Source: Elusimicrobiota bacterium
GTDB lineage: Bacteria; Elusimicrobiota; Endomicrobiia; CG1-02-37-114; JAHJSO01
NCBI GenBank assembly: GCA_018830385.1
Contig: JAHJSO010000219.1
Span: 1-6,178 of the forward strand
Direction of reading: 5' to 3'
Length of the DNA stretch: 6,178 bases
Both the position numbers and the translations under genes were made by a program. Of this stretch, positions 1 through 6,065 are shown one piece after another. The notes below the pieces were generated by a model. That model saw only the letters and a program-made list of their open reading frames with translations, did no database searches and was not told where the DNA came from. Positions within the stretch are counted from its first letter, which is position 1. Each line of letters opens with the position of its first letter.

Positions 1-19
1 AAAATTTGCTAATATTATC

Positions 20-27
20 GGAGAGGG
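20..27 (+). promoter_or_regulatory. Shine-Dalgarno of argG
   Basis: The purine run GGAGAGGG lies 4 bases before the ATG at 32. It is the clearest ribosome binding site in the window and supports that ATG as the argG start. The promoter, if there is one here, lies off the left edge. Confidence 0.8.
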
Positions 28-31
28 AAAT

Positions 32-1228
32 ATGAACAAAAAGATAATTCTGGCGTATTCGGGAGGGCTTGACACCTCCGTAATGATAAAGTGGCTCAGG
101 GACAACTACCGGGCGGAGGTTATCGCCTGTATCATAGACATCGGGCAGAACGAAAACCTCCCGGAGATAAAAAAGAGAGCCCTGGCGACGGGCGCCTCAA
201 AAGCGTACATCATCGACGCAAAAGATGAGTTCGCGTCCGAATTCATCCTGCCCGCCCTGAAGGCGAACGCCGTATATGAAGGGAAATACCTTCTCGGCAC
301 CGCACTGGCAAGACCCCTCATTTCAAAAAAGGTCATTGAGGTGGCAAGGAAAGAAAAGGCATGGGCGGTGAGCCACGGGGCAACGGGCAAGGGCAACGAC
401 CAGGTACGGTTTGAGGTATCTTTCAGGGCGCTTATGCCGGGGATAAAAATAATTGCGCCGTGGAGGGAGTGGCCTCTTAAATCCAGGGAAGACGAAATAT
501 CGTATGCACGGAAGCACAAAATACCGATAACCGTAACGAAGCAAAAGCCGTACTCCAGTGACGCAAACCTGTGGCACATAAGTTACGAGGGCGGGATACT
601 TGAAGACCCTGACGCCGCACCGCCCGAAAACATGTTCCAGATAACTAAATCTCCACAGTCTGCGCCGGCAAAACCGTCCGTTGTTGAGATACATTTTGAA
701 AAGGGCGTCCCGGTAAAACTGAATGGACAGAAGGACAACGGATTGGTCTCCATCATCCAAAAACTCAATAAAACCGGCGGTGAAAATGCCGTCGGCCGGG
801 TTGACATGGTTGAGAACCGGCTCGTCGGTATAAAATCAAGGGGCGTTTATGAATGCCCCGCGGCGACCCTGTTATACGCCGCCCACAGGGAACTGGAATA
901 CCTCTGCCTTGACAGGGACACGTTTCATTTCAAGGAAACGCTCGGCCCGAAATACGGCGAACTGGTTTACTATGGGCTGTGGTACAGCCCGCTGAGGTCC
1001 GCCATTGACGGATTTGTTGACGAAACCCAGAAATTTCTGACGGGAAGCGTCAAACTAAAACTCCAAAAGGGGAATGTGTCAATCGCAGGCAGGAAATCCG
1101 GTAAGTCATTATACTGGCAGAAACTCGCCACTTTTGAAAAGGAAGACATTTACAACCAGAAACACGCCGAGGGTTTCATAAAATTATTCGGTCTGCCTGT
1201 TGAAGTCAATGCGCTACTGCGAAAGTAA
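32..1228 (+). CDS. argG: Argininosuccinate synthase
   Basis: This cytoplasmic enzyme joins citrulline and aspartate, using ATP, to form argininosuccinate, the penultimate step of arginine synthesis. The 398-residue protein has the usual family length (about 400) and looks complete. Visible signatures are the N-terminal ATP-pyrophosphatase P-loop AYSGGLDTS (residues 8-16), the segment GATGKGNDQVRFE (116-128) that contributes to citrulline and aspartate binding, the SSDANLWHIS..GG.LEDP block (175-193), and GRVDMVENRLVGIKSRGVYE (255-274). The C-terminus ends in the typical LATFEKEDIYNQKHAEGFIKLFGLP helix region. The start is set by the strong ribosome binding site just upstream and by the P-loop lying close to the N-terminus as in homologues. 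No argH follows it, although argH often sits next to argG; the next gene is a TolC-like gene 93 bases away. Identification is secure. Confidence 0.97.
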   Translation: MNKKIILAYSGGLDTSVMIKWLRDNYRAEVIACIIDIGQNENLPEIKKRALATGASKAYIIDAKDEFASEFILPALKANAVYEGKYLLGTALARPLISKKVIEVARKEKAWAVSHGATGKGNDQVRFEVSFRALMPGIKIIAPWREWPLKSREDEISYARKHKIPITVTKQKPYSSDANLWHISYEGGILEDPDAAPPENMFQITKSPQSAPAKPSVVEIHFEKGVPVKLNGQKDNGLVSIIQKLNKTGGENAVGRVDMVENRLVGIKSRGVYECPAATLLYAAHRELEYLCLDRDTFHFKETLGPKYGELVYYGLWYSPLRSAIDGFVDETQKFLTGSVKLKLQKGNVSIAGRKSGKSLYWQKLATFEKEDIYNQKHAEGFIKLFGLPVEVNALLRK

Positions 1229-1321
1229 ACAACCGACCGGCGTGTTCTATTAATATTTTGTATCCAACTTAAACAGGATGTGCGAACACACTAATTAAGG
1301 TTAACGCACTCTTAGGCGAAA

Positions 1322-2608
1322 ATGATACACATCCTACTTTCAATCATATTACTCGTAGTCCATACGCACCTGCCGGCACAGGAGATCCTCGTGGAGAGGA
1401 AACTCACCCTGCAACAAAGCGTTGACACCGCCCTCAACAACCGCAAGGAAGTCCTCCTGGCGCAGCATGAACAATCGCTGTCAAAAGAAAGAACAAAAGA
1501 AGCAACTTCATTTAAATATCCGAAGATTGACTTAATTTTCGGATATTCAATGGTTGATACCGACCGGCCCATGGTACTGCCGCCGCACTTCGGCTCCGCC
1601 CTGATAGACCGTAAAACTCCGGGGGACTATTACATAACGCGTGTTTCCCTGTGGCAGCACATATACTCCGGCGGGCGTTACAGTTCAAACCTGAAACTGG
1701 CTGAATCAAACTTATACCGTTCAGAAATGCAGTTAAGGATAGTTACGAATGACATAACCTTTGAAGTTAAAAAGGCGTTTTACCGGTTGTTCGCAATCCA
1801 GCAAAAGATAGACGTTTATAACCTGCTTATTTCATCGGCGAATGAACTTATGAAAGGGGTAAAACAAAAAAAACCCGCCGATGAAATTGAGGGACAACGT
1901 TTTATCATCACGATGGAACGGGAAAGGAACGTCCTCATAAACGAAAAGGGAAAAAAATCACTGGATTTTCTGAATACACTCGGGATTGAACTGAACACCA
2001 GTTTTCTGCTTGAACAGAAATTTGAACCGCTCCCGGAAAAGTATGATTTAAACTCTCTGCTCGGGTGGGCTTTTAAGAACAGGCCCGAGCCCAAACAGAT
2101 ACAGGCCCAGGAGGAAATAGACGCTCTCTCGCTAAAACTTTCAATGACTATGAGGCACCCGACGGTCTCGCTCGGCGCTCATTACGAATCCCCCGGAGAG
2201 ACATTAAATTTTGACCGAAAAAACTGGAACGCCATGCTCAACATGGACCTGCCCATTTTTGACGGCTGGGCGTCGTGGTCAAGGATACGGCAGAAACACA
2301 TACAGGTGGAACAAAACAAACTCAGACGGAGGGACGTTGAGGACTCCATTCGCCTGGGGGTCAGGAAAACATACCAGAATTATAACTTCTGGCTGAATGA
2401 AGTCAACACAAGGAAATCCCAGTTGGAAGAGAAAGCGCCTCTCCTTTTGGCATTAAACCGGTTGGACCTGCAGTCCGCGATATCTTCTCTGCGGTTATAC
2501 CTGATGCTCAAACTGGGTTACATAGATGCGGTGGATGAGCACCTCTGCAGCCGTGCCGGCATTGAACACGCCATAGGGAAGTCGCTGGTCGCTGAATCAA
2601 TTAAATAA
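1322..2608 (+). CDS. TolC-family outer-membrane efflux protein
   Basis: This is probably an outer-membrane channel of the TolC/outer membrane efflux protein family, which forms trimers that let tripartite pumps or type I secretion systems discharge across the outer membrane. Residues 1-19 are a signal peptide (hydrophobic 4-13, cleavage likely after L-P-A19). Two homologous halves follow. The first has LTLQQSVDTALNNRKEV (28-44), YPKIDLIFGYS (66-76), and a strand/turn QHIYSGGR (112-119) leading into a long amphipathic helix (about 120-165). The second has RPEPKQIQAQEEIDA (254-268), HPTVSLGAHY (279-288), and LPIFDGWASWSRI (310-322) followed by another long helix. The 428 residues fit the family, but the end after residue 370 is weakly conserved. 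No adaptor (HlyD-like), RND or ABC pump gene is adjacent, so its partner is unknown. The upstream ribosome site is weak (AGG at 1314-1316). It is probably the first gene of a unit running into lysA. Confidence 0.85.
   Translation: MIHILLSIILLVVHTHLPAQEILVERKLTLQQSVDTALNNRKEVLLAQHEQSLSKERTKEATSFKYPKIDLIFGYSMVDTDRPMVLPPHFGSALIDRKTPGDYYITRVSLWQHIYSGGRYSSNLKLAESNLYRSEMQLRIVTNDITFEVKKAFYRLFAIQQKIDVYNLLISSANELMKGVKQKKPADEIEGQRFIITMERERNVLINEKGKKSLDFLNTLGIELNTSFLLEQKFEPLPEKYDLNSLLGWAFKNRPEPKQIQAQEEIDALSLKLSMTMRHPTVSLGAHYESPGETLNFDRKNWNAMLNMDLPIFDGWASWSRIRQKHIQVEQNKLRRRDVEDSIRLGVRKTYQNYNFWLNEVNTRKSQLEEKAPLLLALNRLDLQSAISSLRLYLMLKLGYIDAVDEHLCSRAGIEHAIGKSLVAESIK
1515..1547 (+). other. Strong hairpin inside the TolC-like coding sequence
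   Basis: AATATCCGAAGATT (1515-1528) pairs with AATTTTCGGATATT (1534-1547), leaving a 5-base loop (GACTT). The outer 10 pairs are perfect; one G-U wobble and three more A-U pairs complete 14 pairs in RNA. It covers residues 65-76, the conserved YPKIDLIFGYS segment, about 190 bases into the gene. There is no U-tract after the stem, so it does not resemble an intrinsic terminator. Its function is unknown and it could be a by-product of the coded peptide. Confidence 0.6.
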
Positions 2609-2616
2609 TTCAAAAA

Positions 2617-3603
2617 ATGGTAAACATTCGTCCAAAAACTTTGTCTGCGACAGTTGTGTTGCTGGCGGTTGCGATGATAGTTTTGTCGTCGGGTAATTCT
2701 CCCGCCGGTTCGCCCGGGCAATTTGACGCGGACGATTTTCTGAAAAAATATTTCTGGCGGGAGGTAATTACGCTCTCCCCCCCGAAAAGGCCGAAGATTG
2801 TCCTGGTCTTGAGCGGCGGCGGCGCAAGGGGATTGTCTCACATCGGCGTCCTGAAGGTCTTCCAGGAAGAGGACATTCCCATAGACGGCATTGCAGGCAC
2901 GAGCGTTGGGGCGCTGGTCGGCGGACTTTACTGCAGCGGGCTGGACGTTGAAAAGATAGAAATAATGGCTGAAGAAATCGGATGGACAAGTTTAACGAAC
3001 ATATCGCCCCCTTCTATAGTCGGAATGATTGTTGCGGACAAACTTTTTTCAAGCGAAAATATGGAAAAATATATTGCGGAGAAGATAGGTAATAAACAGT
3101 TTCATGAATTAAAAATTCCTTTTGCCTGCGTGGCGACTGATTTAAAGACAGGGGAAAGAATTATATTCAGGGAAGGGGACGTTGCCGGCGCTGTCAGGGC
3201 AAGTGCGACGATACCGGGAGTTTTCAGCCCGGCGGAATACAGGCACAGGAAACTGGTTGACGGCGGCGTGGTGGCTAACATCCCTGTTGACCTGGCGAAG
3301 ATGCTTTCTGCCGACATCATCGTAGTCGTTGACATAAGCGCCGACTTCACTAAATACAGCACAGCAAACATGTTGCTTGTCTTAAACCAGTCAATCTATA
3401 TACAGAGTTCACTCCTCTCTACGGAAGCCCTGAAACAGGCGGATGTCGTAATAAACCCGAGGGTAGGCGACGTAAGCGCCTACGAACTGTGGCGTGGCAG
3501 GGAATGCATTGATGCGGGCGTAATTGCCGCCCGTAAAGCGATGCCGAAATTGAAAAAATTAATAATGGACAGGACGTTCCAATGGCTATTAAAACAAGGT
3601 TGA
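2617..3603 (+). CDS. Exported patatin-like phospholipase (RssA-type)
   Basis: This is a predicted serine acyl hydrolase of the patatin family, likely acting on phospholipids or other acyl esters in the periplasm. The catalytic set is complete: oxyanion-hole glycines SGGGARG (66-72), nucleophile motif G-T-S-V-G with Ser96, and the dyad aspartate in DGG (Asp215), preceded by the typical RASATIPGVFSPAEY block (194-208). Residues 9-24 are hydrophobic after a short basic N-terminus, followed by a Ser/Pro/Gly stretch, so it is exported or membrane-anchored; a possible cleavage follows S-P-A30. At 328 residues it has the patatin domain and little else: no POTRA or beta-barrel as in PlpD-type fusions, and no cyclic-nucleotide domain. 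It begins 8 bases after the TolC-like stop with no visible Shine-Dalgarno, so translation probably relies on coupling. The start is chosen because it gives the signal sequence. The family is firm; substrate and exact location are inference. Confidence 0.9.
   Translation: MVNIRPKTLSATVVLLAVAMIVLSSGNSPAGSPGQFDADDFLKKYFWREVITLSPPKRPKIVLVLSGGGARGLSHIGVLKVFQEEDIPIDGIAGTSVGALVGGLYCSGLDVEKIEIMAEEIGWTSLTNISPPSIVGMIVADKLFSSENMEKYIAEKIGNKQFHELKIPFACVATDLKTGERIIFREGDVAGAVRASATIPGVFSPAEYRHRKLVDGGVVANIPVDLAKMLSADIIVVVDISADFTKYSTANMLLVLNQSIYIQSSLLSTEALKQADVVINPRVGDVSAYELWRGRECIDAGVIAARKAMPKLKKLIMDRTFQWLLKQG
3567..3603 (+). promoter_or_regulatory. Patatin/TPR gene overlap with internal ribosome site
   Basis: GGACAGGA (3567-3574) sits 7 bases before the ATG at 3582, inside the last codons of the patatin gene, and the two reading frames overlap by 22 bases. 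This supports the ATG start and coupled translation. A TTG in frame at 3600 is an alternative, but it would cut off the basic start of the signal peptide. Confidence 0.55.
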
Positions 3604-4637
3604 TTGCTGTTTTTGTCTTGTGCTTGATAACGGGCATTGGTTTTGCCGACGGGACTTCTGCCACTGCGTCTCCTGCCACCGTGGTTTCCGCCACTGACCC
3701 TTCGGCAAAAAAACTTTCAAAAAAGGAACGGTTGAGGTTAAAGGCGGAGGCGGACGTTTTATTCTCAAGCGGCAATTACTCTTCTGCCCTCGGAAAATAC
3801 GGTCTCCTGCTAAAATACAAATGGAAAAAAGACGATCATCTGCTGATGTTATACAACACGGCTGTTTCTTACAGGAATCAGGGTGAATACGACAAGGCGA
3901 TTGAATTCCTCCTGCATTGTACCGAACTTGACCCACGGGATGCAAGACCACACCTAAAACTTGCAATGATATATGAAACCATCCATCTTTACGGAGAGGC
4001 GACAAAATCATACAAGAGAACGCTGGAACTCGGTAAAGAAAAATTTGAGTGCTATTCCGGGCTTGGGAGGATATACCAGGGTTTGGGCCTTAACGGACAG
4101 GCGGTTGAGCACTACAGGCAGGCATTATTGATAAGATCAACGAATGAGATATACAGGCAACTTTCAAGGTGTTACGAGACCTTAAATAACCGGGAACTCG
4201 CGGCTTCAATGCTGAAACAGGTAATCTCGCAGGAAGGGGAGGCGGCGTCCGTTTCCGACTACCTGCAATTGTCCTTCCTGTATTCAATACAGCAGAAATA
4301 TGAAGACGCTCTGGGAACGATTTCTACCGCCATAAACAAATGGCCCGACAATCGTGAACTGAAATTTCACCTCATTACGATACACTTCAAAAAAGGCGAT
4401 ATTAAACAGGCGCGGGCGCTTGTTGGTGCCATGATAGAGATGGAACCCGAAGACGCTCTCGCCCATTTTCTGATGGGGCTTATCGCATATTTTGAGAAGA
4501 GCCCCGGTAATTTAAAAACGGTAAAGCAGGAGATGGAGAGGGCGGCGGCAATTGCCAAAACACCGATGTTAAAAGAGTACAGCGAAATTTTTGTTAAGCA
4601 CCTGAGCGGCGAAACGGAGGCGACAGGAAAAAGATGA
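3582..4637 (+). CDS. Exported tetratricopeptide-repeat protein
   Basis: This is a secreted or periplasmic protein made almost wholly of tetratricopeptide repeats, which usually serve as protein-binding scaffolds. Residues 1-22 form a signal peptide (basic MAIKTR, hydrophobic 7-20, likely cleavage after G-F-A22). A low-complexity Ser/Ala/Thr/Pro linker (24-42) and a lysine-rich segment (43-56) come next. About eight helix pairs follow, at roughly 54-84, 88-119, 122-152, 156-187, 189-219, 226-257, 259-290 and 292-325. The best match the TPR consensus well, for example YNTAVSYRNQGEYDKAIEFL (91-110) and LGRIYQGLGLNGQAVEHYRQAL (161-182). No enzymatic domain is visible. It overlaps the patatin gene upstream by 22 bases and lysA downstream by 4 bases, so it is surely cotranscribed with them. 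A role as partner or assembly factor for the neighbouring envelope proteins is a guess. The specific function is unknown. Confidence 0.88.
   Translation: MAIKTRLIAVFVLCLITGIGFADGTSATASPATVVSATDPSAKKLSKKERLRLKAEADVLFSSGNYSSALGKYGLLLKYKWKKDDHLLMLYNTAVSYRNQGEYDKAIEFLLHCTELDPRDARPHLKLAMIYETIHLYGEATKSYKRTLELGKEKFECYSGLGRIYQGLGLNGQAVEHYRQALLIRSTNEIYRQLSRCYETLNNRELAASMLKQVISQEGEAASVSDYLQLSFLYSIQQKYEDALGTISTAINKWPDNRELKFHLITIHFKKGDIKQARALVGAMIEMEPEDALAHFLMGLIAYFEKSPGNLKTVKQEMERAAAIAKTPMLKEYSEIFVKHLSGETEATGKR
3657..3701 (+). repeat. Three 15-bp degenerate tandem units in the TPR-protein linker
   Basis: Three consecutive 15-base units, TCTGCCACTGCGTCT, CCTGCCACCGTGGTT and TCCGCCACTGACCCT, encode S-A-T-A-S, P-A-T-V-V and S-A-T-D-P. 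The first nine bases of each unit are well conserved (YCYGCCACY) and the last six have diverged. They lie just after the predicted signal peptide, where a flexible linker is expected. Confidence 0.55.
4625..4637 (+). promoter_or_regulatory. lysA ribosome site and ATGA stop/start overlap
   Basis: AGGA (4625-4628) lies 5 bases before the lysA ATG at 4634. That ATG shares ATGA with the TGA stop of the TPR gene (4635-4637). This arrangement fixes the lysA start and implies translational coupling of a biosynthetic enzyme to an exported TPR protein. Confidence 0.75.
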
Positions 4638-6043
4638 TAACGTTTAATTATACCGGCGGTTTGCTGCATTGTGAAGGCGTCCCGGTAAGGGAAATTACAA
4701 AAAGGACCGGCACTCCGGTTTATATATATTCAAAAAATAAAATTCTGAAAAACCTTGCGGAATACGGAAAGGCATTTTCTTCAGTCCCGCATCTCCTGTG
4801 TTATGCCGTAAAGGCAAATACGGGTTATGCTGTGTGCAAAACGATTTTTTCCGCCGGGGCAGGCGCCGAGGTCGCCAGCGGGGGCGAGTTATACAGGGTA
4901 CTGAAAGCCGGCGCTGACCCACGTAAGATTGTATTTTCTGGCGCAGGGAAAACCCGTGAGGAAATTGAATTTGCGATAAGGAATGGCGTCCTGCTTATCA
5001 ATGCGGAGTCCGTTGAAGAACTGTCTTTGATAAATACGCTTGCCGGACGGATGGAGCGGGCAGGGCAGACGGGCGGGGCCCCGAGGCGGGCAGGCGGGAC
5101 GAGTCGGGTAGGGCAGGCGGGCGGCACCCGACAGAAAATACTGGTAGGCATAAGGGTGAACCCGGACATTGACCCGCACACGCACAGGCATATCACAACG
5201 GGCAAATCAGAAAATAAATTCGGCATACCCCTGCCTTTTGCTATGAACGTTTACCGGGGGTCGGGGCAATACAGTAACCTGTCGGTGGAAGGGGTGCACT
5301 GCCACATCGGCTCGCAAATTGTGTCAACGAAGCCGTTCGTTGAAATGTGTATGAAGTTGTCCTCACTGATTAAAAAACTCAGGTCCACAGGGATACCGGT
5401 GAAATGGACGGACATCGGCGGGGGGCTGGGAATAAAATACAAGGATGAATCCCCCCCTTCACCGACCGAACTTGCCCGTAAAATTCTACCGGTTTTAAAA
5501 CCCCTCGGGACGAAAATAATCCTTGAACCGGGCAGGTACATCGTCGGCAACGCAGGCATACTCGTTACAAAGGTTATTTACCGCAAAAGGGGCATGCAGA
5601 AAAATTTCCTTGTGGTTGATGCGGGCATGACTGACCTGATAAGGCCTGCCCTGTATGATGCCTATCATGAAATTTCACCCGTTGAAAAATCTCTGGCCGG
5701 CAGGAGGCGGGTGGACAGGGTGCAGGCGGACAGGGTGCAGGCGGACAGGGTGCGGGTGGGCAGGATGCAGGCGGGCAGGATGCAGGTGGGCAGGATGCAG
5801 GTGGACGTCGTGGGGCCCATATGCGAAACTTCGGACTATTTAGGCTGGGATAGGCATTTACCATGGCTACCCCAGGGTGCCTTGCTTGCCGTCTCCTGCG
5901 CCGGGGCATACTCGTCCAGTATGTCATCTACGTATAATTCCAGGCCAAGGGCTACAGAGGTGATGGTTGACGGCGCCGTGTGGAAAATAATCAGGGAGAG
6001 AGAGGACTACGGCGATTTGACACGCGGCGAAAGGACCGGATAA
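4634..6043 (+). CDS. lysA: Diaminopimelate decarboxylase with two repeat insertions
   Basis: This cytoplasmic PLP enzyme decarboxylates meso-diaminopimelate to L-lysine, the last step of lysine synthesis. It is a fold-type III (alanine-racemase-like barrel) enzyme. The PLP lysine is Lys60 in CYAVKAN; other motifs are ASGGELYR (81-88), HCHIGSQ (222-228), phosphate-binding GGGLG (262-266), EPGR (298-301), RPALYDAYHE (337-346), the catalytic cysteine Cys397 in GPICETSD, and GAYSSSMSSTYNSRPR (424-439). All key residues are present, so the enzyme should work. It is 469 residues against about 420 for the common family length. The excess lies in two low-complexity insertions: about residues 139-167, between the helix ending LINTLAG and KILVGIRVNPDID, and about 353-390, between AYHEISPVEK and DVVGPICET. 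Both are in frame and both fall where homologues have loops; the second lies just before the catalytic cysteine segment. Without them the protein would be about 400 residues. It starts in an ATGA overlap with the TPR gene and is followed 22 bases later by dapF, the preceding enzyme in the pathway. Confidence 0.96.
   Translation: MITFNYTGGLLHCEGVPVREITKRTGTPVYIYSKNKILKNLAEYGKAFSSVPHLLCYAVKANTGYAVCKTIFSAGAGAEVASGGELYRVLKAGADPRKIVFSGAGKTREEIEFAIRNGVLLINAESVEELSLINTLAGRMERAGQTGGAPRRAGGTSRVGQAGGTRQKILVGIRVNPDIDPHTHRHITTGKSENKFGIPLPFAMNVYRGSGQYSNLSVEGVHCHIGSQIVSTKPFVEMCMKLSSLIKKLRSTGIPVKWTDIGGGLGIKYKDESPPSPTELARKILPVLKPLGTKIILEPGRYIVGNAGILVTKVIYRKRGMQKNFLVVDAGMTDLIRPALYDAYHEISPVEKSLAGRRRVDRVQADRVQADRVRVGRMQAGRMQVGRMQVDVVGPICETSDYLGWDRHLPWLPQGALLAVSCAGAYSSSMSSTYNSRPRATEVMVDGAVWKIIREREDYGDLTRGERTG
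5054..5124 (+). repeat. Irregular G-rich repeat inserted in lysA (insert 1)
   Basis: This is a G-rich, T-poor stretch built on short shared cores. GCGGGCAGG occurs at 5056-5064 and 5086-5094, exactly 30 bases apart, with a variant at 5104-5112. GGGCAGGCGGG occurs at 5088-5098 and 5111-5121, with a one-base variant at 5063-5073. It also contains a perfect 10-base palindrome, CGGGGCCCCG (5074-5083). In the lysA frame it encodes Gly/Arg/Ala/Thr-rich sequence with recurring R-A/V-G. It interrupts a conserved part of the enzyme and has no counterpart in ordinary LysA proteins as I know them. The exact ends are uncertain by about 10 bases. Confidence 0.75.
5058..5113 (+). other. Two canonical G-quadruplex motifs on the coding strand
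   Basis: Within insert 1, GGG runs at 5058, 5063, 5071 and 5075 are separated by loops of 2, 5 and 1 bases. GGG runs at 5088, 5096, 5106 and 5111 are separated by loops of 5, 7 and 2 bases. Both satisfy the usual four-run rule (runs of 3 or more, loops of 1-7). The G strand is the mRNA sense strand, so folding could occur in the lysA transcript as well as in DNA. Folding itself is not shown. Confidence 0.55.
5696..5806 (+). repeat. 15-bp minisatellite inserted in lysA (insert 2)
   Basis: Six consecutive 15-base units run from 5711 to 5800: GTGGACAGGGTGCAG, GCGGACAGGGTGCAG, GCGGACAGGGTGCGG, GTGGGCAGGATGCAG, GCGGGCAGGATGCAG and GTGGGCAGGATGCAG. They are followed by a partial GTGGAC (5801-5806) and preceded by a degenerate unit, GCCGGCAGGAGGCGG (5696-5710, 12 of 15 matching the fifth unit). 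They encode the pentapeptide V/A-D/G-R-V/M-Q. The first three units (GACAGGGT) and the last three (GGCAGGAT) form two subfamilies, indicating stepwise duplication. The unit has no stop codon in any of the six frames and its length is a multiple of three, so copy-number change keeps lysA in frame. Confidence 0.92.
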
Positions 6044-6065
6044 GGCGGAATAGGACGGGCTGGCT

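Noticed and set aside
106..760. Long open frames on the minus strand opposite argG (106-579 and 323-760)
   Set aside because: They lie wholly within a secure argG gene, have no recognisable domains, and their composition is what antisense reading of a moderately GC-rich gene produces.
1229..1321. Promoter or terminator in the gap after argG (TTAAAC/TAATTA at 17-base spacing; TGTG-CGAA-CACA stem at 1279-1290; GTGTTC/GAACAC at 1242/1284)
   Set aside because: The boxes match consensus poorly, the stems are 4-6 bp and no T-tract follows, so none stands out above chance in an A/T-rich gap.
1322..4637. Recent horizontal transfer of the TolC-like/patatin/TPR block
   Set aside because: Codon style (ATA, AGG) looks like that of argG and lysA, there are no mobile genes or flanking repeats, and the ATGA overlap with lysA indicates long co-residence.
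5696..5806. CRISPR array
   Set aside because: Units are only 15 bases, contiguous, without unique spacers, and translated inside lysA.
5574..5927. Open frames through the lysA minisatellite in other frames (for example 5655-5843 on + and 5574-5927 on -), giving Cys/Pro- or Cys/Arg/Gly-rich repeats
   Set aside because: The repeat unit lacks stops in all six frames, so open frames are automatic; the lysA frame alone continues into conserved enzyme motifs on both sides.
4634..6043. lysA as a pseudogene or frameshifted gene because of its repetitive insertions
   Set aside because: The frame is continuous and all key motifs, including Lys60, EPGR and Cys397, are intact on both sides of each insertion.
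6026..6059. Imperfect direct repeat across the lysA stop (GGCGAAAGGACCGG and GGCGGAATAGGACGGG)
   Set aside because: It needs a gap and several mismatches to align; too weak to call a repeat or relate to the lysA insertions.
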